A stretch of DNA of 64,000 nucleotides from CAVQBP01 sp963848195 (GTDB taxonomy: Bacteria > Bacteroidota > Ignavibacteria > Ignavibacteriales > Ignavibacteriaceae), in the NCBI GenBank assembly GCA_963848195.1, contig CAWKCY010000024.1, forward strand, positions 310,001-374,000. Direction: 5' to 3'. Shown here in pieces: positions 57,880 to 64,000 of this stretch; within the stretch, counting starts at the first letter, position 1, and each line of letters starts with the position of its first letter. The translations under genes were made by a program, and so were the position numbers. The notes beneath the pieces were generated by a model. That model was not told the origin of the DNA. It saw only the letters and a program-made list of their open reading frames with translations, and did no database searches.

Positions 57880-58066
57880 AATATCACTTGACAAAGTATT
57901 TCATTTTTTTTAGTTTTAATCTAATGAAATTTATAATAAAAAATATGCTTTCCTCAATTCAGCAAAATTTGCTGCTGACACCTATCCGCCCCCATGTGGG
58001 GTAATGATAAAATCTTTCCATTAATAAACCTTTTTTCATTTAAATAATTAAAATATAGAGAGAATT

Positions 58067-59122
58067 ATGATATCAATAGGTATTGTAGGCGGTACAGGAT
58101 ATACTGGAAAGGAATTGATTAAATATTGTCTTTCTCATCCTTTTATAAAGAATTTTCAGATTTACGCTAACAGCAATGCAGGAGAAAATTTATTTTCTTT
58201 ATTCCCTGATTTAGTCGGTTATACTGAAAACATGATTATTGAATCAATAAATAATATTTCACTTGAACATGACTTATATTTTGTTGCTCTTCCGCATGGT
58301 GAAGCATTAAAATATGTCCCGCATTTAATTTCAAATAACAAGTATGTAATTGATTTGGGAGGTGATTATAGGTTAGATTATGAGGAGCTTTATATTCAAT
58401 GGTATAGATATACACATACATCTCCTTACCTGCTTCAATCCAAGCTATATGGATTAGTCGATTATTCAAAGACTAATTATGAACAAGTTCAATTAATTGC
58501 AAATCCGGGCTGTTACCCAACTGCAACCTTACTTTCCTTACTTCCATTACTTCCTAATTTGGCTGATTGTATTTTAAGTATAAGCTGTTCTGCTTATTCC
58601 GGTACAAGCGGAGCAGGCAAAAATCCAAAACAAGAACTTCTCCTTTCGGAGATGAACGGTAATATAAAGGCATATAATGTTAATCAACACAGGCATGAAC
58701 CGGAGATTTTACAACAATTGTTTAAGAATGGTTTTCATTCTCCATTTTCTTTTACAACTCATTTATTACCAATTTCAAAAGGTATCTATGTTACTTCATC
58801 CATACATTTAAATAATTCTATTAGTCAGCAGGAAGTTTTGGAATTTTATAATAACATTTATATGACTTCCCCGTTCATTAGGATTAGGAATTTCCCACCA
58901 GAATTAAAGTGGGTTGTTGATACCAATTTTTGTGATATAAATATATCTGTTAAAGACAAAGTAATTATTGTAACTGCAGCGATTGATAATTTAGTCAAAG
59001 GGGCTTCCGGCCAAGCTTTTCAAAATATGAATAAGTTATATGGATGGGATGAGACTTCCGGATTATTAAGAACTGCCGTTCAGTCAGATAAAAAGGAGCA
59101 AAAAAATGTTTCAGTTTATTGA
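58067..59122 (+). CDS. argC: N-acetyl-gamma-glutamyl-phosphate reductase
   Basis: 351 residues, third step of the arginine pathway, NADPH-dependent. IGIVGGTGYTGKELIKY is the dinucleotide-binding start. The catalytic Cys is in NPGCYPTATLLSLLPLL, and SAYSGTSGAGKNPKQ and HRHEPEI follow as usual. It is the first gene of the operon, overlapping argJ by 17 bp. Confidence 0.97.
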   Translation: MISIGIVGGTGYTGKELIKYCLSHPFIKNFQIYANSNAGENLFSLFPDLVGYTENMIIESINNISLEHDLYFVALPHGEALKYVPHLISNNKYVIDLGGDYRLDYEELYIQWYRYTHTSPYLLQSKLYGLVDYSKTNYEQVQLIANPGCYPTATLLSLLPLLPNLADCILSISCSAYSGTSGAGKNPKQELLLSEMNGNIKAYNVNQHRHEPEILQQLFKNGFHSPFSFTTHLLPISKGIYVTSSIHLNNSISQQEVLEFYNNIYMTSPFIRIRNFPPELKWVVDTNFCDINISVKDKVIIVTAAIDNLVKGASGQAFQNMNKLYGWDETSGLLRTAVQSDKKEQKNVSVY

Positions 59123-60311
59123 AAATGGTTCAATAACTTCAGTTTCTGGAATTATGGCTGCAGGCTTAAACTGCGGTATAAAGAAACAAAAGAAGGATCT
59201 TGCGCTAATAGTTTCGGAAGTTCCGTGTAATGCTGCAGGAACATTTACGTTAAATAAAGTTGTAGCTGCTCCTTTAGTAATTTCAAAAAATATAATTAAG
59301 CAGCAGAACAAAATTAAAGCGATTCTCGTTAATTCGGGTAATGCAAATGCATGCACCGGAACAATTGGTTTTGAAAATGCATTAGACATGCAGTCATTTT
59401 GTGCAAAAAAGTTGTCTCTTAATTCTTCAGAAGTGATTATAAGTTCAACAGGAGTTATCGGTAAGCAGCTGCCCTTGGAGCAAATTAAATCCGGAATCAA
59501 TAATATAGCAAATAAAATATCAATAGACGGCGGACTTGATGCAGCCGAAGCAATATTAACTACCGATCTAAGAAAAAAATCATTTGCCGTTAAAGTACAG
59601 TTATCTAAAGGTGAAGCGACTATTGGTGGGATTTGCAAAGGAAGCGGAATGATAATGCCTAATATGGCAACCATGCTGGCATTTCTAGCAACTGATGCTT
59701 CAATTGAGCAACATCTTCTTCAAAATTTGTTGAGTTCAGCTGTGGAAAATTCATTTAATAAAATTTCAGTTGATGGAGAAACAAGCACTAATGATATGGT
59801 GATTTTAATTGAGAATGGATTTTCAGGAATAGAAATTAAGGAATCCACAGATGATTATAACATTTTTTACACAGCACTTCTTTCTGTCTGCCAAGAAATG
59901 GGCAAATCTATAGCAGCTGACGGAGAAGGTGCAACAAAGTTAATTACCATATCAGTAAACAATGCAAAAACAAAAAAAGATGCCGATACGATAGCTAAGG
60001 CAGTTGCTAATTCACCTTTATTTAAAACAGCAATGAACGGCAATGATGCAAATTGGGGCAGAATCCTATCAGTTGCTGGAAGCAGCGGTGTTGATTTTAT
60101 ACCGGAGAAAGTATCTATAAAGTTTGATGATATGAAAATACTCGAACCAAATTACAGCGTCAATTTTGATGAAGAAAAAGCTAAAAAACTATTGAATAAA
60201 GAAAAAATAACAGTTTCAGTTGATCTTGATGAGGGAGATGAATCATCAACATGGTGGACCTGCGATTTTTCAGAAGGATATATAAAAATTAATTCAAGTT
60301 ATAGGACATAA
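59106..60311 (+). CDS. argJ: Bifunctional ornithine acetyltransferase / N-acetylglutamate synthase
   Basis: 401 residues. The self-cleavage site with the nucleophile Thr is in MPNMATMLAFLATDA. The oxyanion region is in LVNSGNANACTG, and KISVDGETSTNDM and GNDANWGRILS are conserved. Family knowledge: the chain splits at the Thr into alpha and beta subunits and recycles the acetyl group from acetylornithine to glutamate. Its presence shows a cyclic acetyl pathway. It overlaps argC and precedes argB by 92 bp. Confidence 0.96.
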   Translation: MFQFIENGSITSVSGIMAAGLNCGIKKQKKDLALIVSEVPCNAAGTFTLNKVVAAPLVISKNIIKQQNKIKAILVNSGNANACTGTIGFENALDMQSFCAKKLSLNSSEVIISSTGVIGKQLPLEQIKSGINNIANKISIDGGLDAAEAILTTDLRKKSFAVKVQLSKGEATIGGICKGSGMIMPNMATMLAFLATDASIEQHLLQNLLSSAVENSFNKISVDGETSTNDMVILIENGFSGIEIKESTDDYNIFYTALLSVCQEMGKSIAADGEGATKLITISVNNAKTKKDADTIAKAVANSPLFKTAMNGNDANWGRILSVAGSSGVDFIPEKVSIKFDDMKILEPNYSVNFDEEKAKKLLNKEKITVSVDLDEGDESSTWWTCDFSEGYIKINSSYRT

Positions 60312-60403
60312 AAACATGATAAATGTTAAATGGGATATGAGAATTAGAGTTTTTTACAATACTCATCCAGTATATTACATTTAACCTATCGAAGGGTAAA
60401 GAT

Positions 60404-61198
60404 ATGAAAACAGCAGTAATTAAATTTAGCGGTAAGTCTCTTGATAACTTTTTTACAAATAAAAAGTGGATTGAATTGATTTCTAATTTAAAGAAAACCT
60501 ATGACGGGATTGTACTTATACATGGTGCAGGAAATAAAATTTCCGAATGGTCTTATGCCCTTGGACTGCAGCCTCAGTTTATTGAAGGGCAAAGAGTAAC
60601 CGACAAATATACAATGGAAGTAGTAGCTGCTGTTCAATCAGGATTACTTAATGCTAAAATAGTTAGTCATTTGCAAATAAATAATTTTGATGCCATTGGA
60701 TTATCAGGAATAGACAGAGGATTGTTCACTGCAGAATATTTAAATGAAAATTTAGGTTATGTTGGTTTACCCAAAATATCAGGAAACACCGAATGGATTT
60801 ATTCCCTTTTAAATGAAGATGTAATACCTGTGTTTTCATCTCTATGCAAGGATAAAAACGGAAATCTAATGAATGTGAATGCCGATGTTTTTACGCAGGT
60901 TTTAGCTAAAGCTATTTCAGCCGATACTGTTTTCTTTCTCTCAGATGTTAGCGGAGTAAAGTTAAATGGGGTAATTCAAAATTTTATTCATGATACTGAA
61001 ATAAATGATTGTATCCAAAACGGACATATTACCGATGGAATGATTCCTAAGTTAAAGAGCTGTAAAAAATTAATCGAAGAGGGAATCAGCAAAGTTTGGA
61101 TAGGGAGCGAATTATTTGACCTAAATCTAAATGATTTTAATAACTCAATTTATTTGAAAGGAACCTGGATTGTCGAATCAAAAGCAATTGCAGTTTGA
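60404..61198 (+). CDS. argB: Acetylglutamate kinase (divergent N-terminal motif)
   Basis: 264 residues. The fold and later motifs are those of ArgB: GLSGIDRGLFTAE, VIPVFSSLCKDKNGNLMNV, NADVFTQVLAKAI, FFLSDVSGVKLNG and HITDGMIPKLKSC. The first motif reads KFSGKSL where most ArgB have K-(L/Y)-GG, and the substrate loop reads IHGAGNKISEW instead of HGGG. These are changes seen in some Bacteroidota relatives, which may use N-succinylglutamate. With argJ next door, acetylglutamate is the more likely substrate. It overlaps argD by 29 bp. Confidence 0.9.
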   Translation: MKTAVIKFSGKSLDNFFTNKKWIELISNLKKTYDGIVLIHGAGNKISEWSYALGLQPQFIEGQRVTDKYTMEVVAAVQSGLLNAKIVSHLQINNFDAIGLSGIDRGLFTAEYLNENLGYVGLPKISGNTEWIYSLLNEDVIPVFSSLCKDKNGNLMNVNADVFTQVLAKAISADTVFFLSDVSGVKLNGVIQNFIHDTEINDCIQNGHITDGMIPKLKSCKKLIEEGISKVWIGSELFDLNLNDFNNSIYLKGTWIVESKAIAV

Positions 61199-62345
61199 AA
61201 CCTCTTCAGCTTTATTAAAGAATTATTCTAGATATGAAATTGACTTTATAAAAGGTGAAGGTGCCTACCTTTTCGATGCAAATGGTAAAAAATATCTTGA
61301 CTTTTTGTCGGGAATTGCAGTAACAGGATTCGGGCATAATCATCCTTTGATTACAACCGCTGTTAAAGAACAAGCCGAAAAATTATTTCACGTTTCGAAT
61401 TTATTCCAATCATCATTACAAGAATCCTTAGCTGAGAAACTTCTTAATCATTCCGGATTAGATAATGTATTTCTATGTAATTCTGGTACAGAAGCAAATG
61501 AAGCAGCAATTAAGTTTGCTCGAAAATGGGGGAAAGGAAGATCTTCCATCATTACAGCCATAGGCGGATTTCATGGAAGAACAATGGGAAGTCTTTCTGC
61601 ATCAGCACAATATAAATTATGGGAGGGATTCTCTCCTCTAACTCCCGGTTTTTCTTATGTCCCCTATAATGATGTTGAGGCAATTGAAAATTCAATTGAT
61701 GAGAATACTGTTGCTGTTATGCTTGAGTCAATTCAAGGAGAATCAGGAATAAATGTTCCGTCTGAAACTTATTTGCATAATGTAAATGAACTTTGTGAAA
61801 AGAACGATCTTCTTTTTATTATTGATGAAGTTCAGACAGGTATGGGAAGAACCGGAAAAATGTTTGCATTTCAGTGGGAAAACGTAAAACCCGATATAAT
61901 CACTCTGGCTAAAGGAATTGCTAATGGACTTCCTTTAGGGGCTGTTATTTGTACTAAAGAAGTCGGGGATTTAATGACCCCTGGAAGCCACGGTTCTACT
62001 TTTGGGGGTAACCCAATTGCTGTTGCATCAGCAAATGTCGTTATGGATTTATTGGATTCCGAATGTTTTAAACAAAATTATTTTTTAGGTGAAAGGTTAA
62101 AGGAAGAAATATATTCATTGGGAAATGAAAAGATAAAAAGCATACGCGGAAAAGGTCTCATGATCGGTATCGAGTTAAAGAGTAATGTTAATGTAAAGAA
62201 AATAGCTGCTGAATTATTAGAATCTGGTATTGTTACCGGTACAGCAGGAGAAAATGTGTTAAGACTACTTCCTCCTTATATCATAAATGAAAAAGAAATT
62301 CATCATTTTATAAAAGAATTTTCTAATATTATCAATAAACCATAA
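61170..62345 (+). CDS. argD: Acetylornithine aminotransferase
   Basis: 391 residues, PLP enzyme of fold type I. TTG start at 61170 inside argB; no in-frame ATG lies near the N-terminus. Motifs are LFDANGKKYLDFLSGIAVTG, NSGTEANEAAIKFARKWG, HGRTMGSLSAS, IDEVQTGMGRTGKMFA and the PLP Lys in TLAKGIANGLPLGA. It makes acetylornithine from the semialdehyde produced by ArgC. The overlap with argB and the 7-bp gap to argR point to a tight operon. Confidence 0.95.
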   Translation: MSNQKQLQFETSSALLKNYSRYEIDFIKGEGAYLFDANGKKYLDFLSGIAVTGFGHNHPLITTAVKEQAEKLFHVSNLFQSSLQESLAEKLLNHSGLDNVFLCNSGTEANEAAIKFARKWGKGRSSIITAIGGFHGRTMGSLSASAQYKLWEGFSPLTPGFSYVPYNDVEAIENSIDENTVAVMLESIQGESGINVPSETYLHNVNELCEKNDLLFIIDEVQTGMGRTGKMFAFQWENVKPDIITLAKGIANGLPLGAVICTKEVGDLMTPGSHGSTFGGNPIAVASANVVMDLLDSECFKQNYFLGERLKEEIYSLGNEKIKSIRGKGLMIGIELKSNVNVKKIAAELLESGIVTGTAGENVLRLLPPYIINEKEIHHFIKEFSNIINKP

Positions 62346-62352
62346 GGTGCTA

Positions 62353-62808
62353 ATGTCAGCTAAATTAAAACGGCAAAATCGCATTAAAGAAATTTTAAAT
62401 GACTATAATATTACCAATCAGGAAGATTTAATAAAAATATTAAAAGATGAAGCAATTAATGTAACACAAGCAACATTAAGCAGAGATTTTGCTGAGCTTG
62501 GTGTTGCCCGAACAGTTACCGAAAAGGGGGTTAGATATGTTTTGGACGCAAATGAGTCTGGAAAGCAAATTGCAAAATTAATAGGTTTTGAAATTTTAGG
62601 AATAGAAAATAATGAATCTTTAATAATAATAAGAACACTTGCCGGCAGGGCACAAGGAGTAGCTCATTATATCGATCGTCTGAATCGAGAAGAAATTATT
62701 GGTACAGTCGGAGGAGATGATACTGTTTTAGTAATTCCGAATAAAAGTAAAAATATACCGGTTGTGGTTGAAATGATTAAAAAAATGATGACTGAAATTC
62801 CATCTTAA
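62353..62808 (+). CDS. argR: Arginine repressor
   Basis: 151 residues from the ATG at 62353 (AAGG six bases upstream). The upstream GTG at 62347 is less well placed. The winged helix has VTQATLSRDFAELGVART. The C-terminal oligomerisation and arginine-binding domain has GRAQGVAHYIDRL and EIIGTVGGDDTVLVIP with the two Asp. It is encoded within the pathway operon, and candidate boxes lie upstream of argC, so autoregulation is likely. Confidence 0.95.
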   Translation: MSAKLKRQNRIKEILNDYNITNQEDLIKILKDEAINVTQATLSRDFAELGVARTVTEKGVRYVLDANESGKQIAKLIGFEILGIENNESLIIIRTLAGRAQGVAHYIDRLNREEIIGTVGGDDTVLVIPNKSKNIPVVVEMIKKMMTEIPS

Positions 62809-62843
62809 TAAATTTTGTTTTAAAACTATAAAAAGAGAGAAAA

Positions 62844-64000
62844 ATGAAAATAAAAAAAATTGCAGTTGCGTATTCGGGTGGTTTAGATACATCCGTTATG
62901 GTGAAATGGTTAAGTGAAAAATATGATGCAGAAATTATAACGGTTACCGGTGTTCTTGGAAAAACCGGAGAACTTGAGGGTCTTGAAGAAAAAGCATTGA
63001 AAACAGGAGCTGTTAAGGCTCATATTATAGATTTACAGGATGAGTTTATATCTAATTATGTATGGAAAGCCCTAAAAGCTGATGCTCTTTACGAAGGAGT
63101 ATATCCAATGGCAACTTCAATTGGTAGACCTCTTCTTGCAAAACTTTTAGTTGATGTGGCATTAGCCGAAGGTGCCGACACTGTTGCTCACGGATGTACA
63201 GGTAAAGGGAATGATCAGGTTAGATTTGAAGTTGGAATTCAATCCCTTGCACCTCAGTTAAATATATTAGCTCCTTTAAGGGAGTGGGAATTTAAAAGCA
63301 GAGAAGATGAAATTGATTATGCTCTTGAAAATAAAATTCCGATAAAAGTAACAAAATCTTCTCCTTATTCAATTGATGAAAATTTATGGGGAATTGCAAT
63401 TGAATGCGGAGTTTTAGAAGATCCGACAGCCGCTCCGCCGAAAGATGCATGGCAAATTACAGTTGATCCGAAAGACGCACCAACCAATTCTGAAACTATA
63501 ATTATTGGTTTTGAAAAAGGTGTTCCTGTAAGCCTGAATTATAAGAAATTTTCTCCTTCTGAACTTGTAAAGGAATTAAATTTAATCGGCGGAAAACACG
63601 GCATTGGAAGAATGGATTTAATCGAAAACAGAGTTGTAGGCATAAAATCAAGAGAAGTTTATGAAGCACCAGCGGCTGTTATTCTACACAAAGCTCACAA
63701 TGAACTTGAAAAGCTTGTCTTAGATAAGGATACCTTTAGATATAAACAGGGCGTTTCGAATAATATCGCCAATTTAATATATGATGGTTTATGGTATTCT
63801 CCCCTCTTTGATGCATTAAACGCATTCGTAGATGTAACGCAAAAAAATGTAACCGGTGAAGTGACTTTAGAATTATATAAGGGAAATATTTCCATTCTAT
63901 CAAGAAGTTCTGCTTTCAGTTTATATAGCAAAGAGCTAGCAACCTATACTAAAGAAGATACCTTTGATCATAAAGCTTCGGAAGGTTTTATTAAGATTTT
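62844..64000 (+). CDS. argG: Argininosuccinate synthase (3' end outside window)
   Basis: At least 385 residues, open to the window end; the family is about 400. The ATP pyrophosphatase loop is AVAYSGGLDTSVMVKWL. YPMATSIGRPLLAK, HGCTGKGNDQVRFE and SSPYSIDENLWGIAIECG follow in order. It joins citrulline and aspartate with ATP. It starts 35 bp after argR. argF and argH are not in the window and would be expected downstream. Confidence 0.96.
   Translation, partial: MKIKKIAVAYSGGLDTSVMVKWLSEKYDAEIITVTGVLGKTGELEGLEEKALKTGAVKAHIIDLQDEFISNYVWKALKADALYEGVYPMATSIGRPLLAKLLVDVALAEGADTVAHGCTGKGNDQVRFEVGIQSLAPQLNILAPLREWEFKSREDEIDYALENKIPIKVTKSSPYSIDENLWGIAIECGVLEDPTAAPPKDAWQITVDPKDAPTNSETIIIGFEKGVPVSLNYKKFSPSELVKELNLIGGKHGIGRMDLIENRVVGIKSREVYEAPAAVILHKAHNELEKLVLDKDTFRYKQGVSNNIANLIYDGLWYSPLFDALNAFVDVTQKNVTGEVTLELYKGNISILSRSSAFSLYSKELATYTKEDTFDHKASEGFIKI

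Larger units (their letters stand above)
57712..58066. other. Divergent region upstream of the arg operon
   Basis: 355 bp between the sensor kinase and argC. It contains two candidate ArgR boxes (57815-57828, 57866-57879) and TTGACA at 57888-57893 as a possible -35, with TAGTTT 17 bp later. A short hairpin CCCCATGTGGGG lies at about 57991-58002. The two boxes sit upstream of the -35, which fits regulation by the ArgR encoded in the operon. Confidence 0.5.

Noticed and set aside
59111..59674. 187-codon minus-strand ORF inside argJ
   Set aside because: It is the antisense shadow of argJ, which is unambiguous.

Overview
The window is AT-rich bacterial chromosome, most like the Ignavibacteria (Chlorobi/Bacteroidota relatives). 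Three things point there. An SGNH hydrolase ends in a type IX secretion sorting tail with the NYPNPFNP motif (51.3-52.7 kb). Central metabolism uses a Kgd-like fused 2-oxoglutarate dehydrogenase and an aconitase that looks like the Aquifex type. The lifestyle genes are of a carbohydrate-degrading heterotroph. No plasmid, phage or CRISPR locus is visible.

Layout. 0-4 kb: a 5'-truncated MA-type metallopeptidase/beta-propeller/outer-membrane-barrel gene and a DUF5683-like protein. 4.4-12.9 kb: housekeeping genes (der, upp, a TPR protein, an RSH (p)ppGpp enzyme, ruvX, ybbR, tmk), with an orphan microcompartment shell protein between ruvX and ybbR. 12.9-18.4 kb: ctp protease, a zinc-ribbon membrane protein, a GlcD-like FAD oxidase, a quinone-oxidoreductase-like MDR protein and a DJ-1/PfpI protein. 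18.6-22.8 kb: a sugar-processing group (ChbG/YdjC-like deacetylase, DUF1080 protein, Tat-exported sugar isomerase/epimerase and Gfo/Idh/MocA oxidoreductase). 23.3-27.7 kb: YCII, DUF72, a gene-poor stretch with a decayed DUF1761 gene, an ECF sigma factor with a membrane partner, and an NTF2-like protein. 28.2-34.4 kb: four exported proteins forming a glycan-degradation locus that looks richer in GC than its surroundings. 34.8-35.1 kb: tRNA-Val and tRNA-Gly. 35.3-46.0 kb: a receiver-only protein, kgd, pdxH, small proteins, aconitase and membrane proteins. 46.0-50.9 kb: a 1611-residue protein with an N-terminal cyclic-nucleotide-binding-like domain, a very long coiled coil and a C-terminal STAS domain. 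51.3-57.7 kb: the SGNH hydrolase, small TPR and HTH-like proteins, and a propeller-type sensor kinase with its LuxR-type regulator. 58.1-64.0 kb: the arginine operon argC-argJ-argB-argD-argR-argG, the last gene cut by the window end.

At least five otherwise intact genes (the MA peptidase, RSH, tmk with two, kgd, pdxH) carry single-base frameshifts. Four of these genes are core enzymes, so base-level assembly or sequencing errors are more likely than decay. Coordinates for these genes span the repaired reading frame.

The most unusual items are the cNMP-like/coiled-coil/STAS giant with its 39-residue internal repeats, the orphan BMC shell protein with a charged linker and a SAP/Rho_N-like tail, and a dispersed 15-bp palindrome-like intergenic motif (AAAGATGACATCTTT) that forms paired inverted repeats behind several genes.
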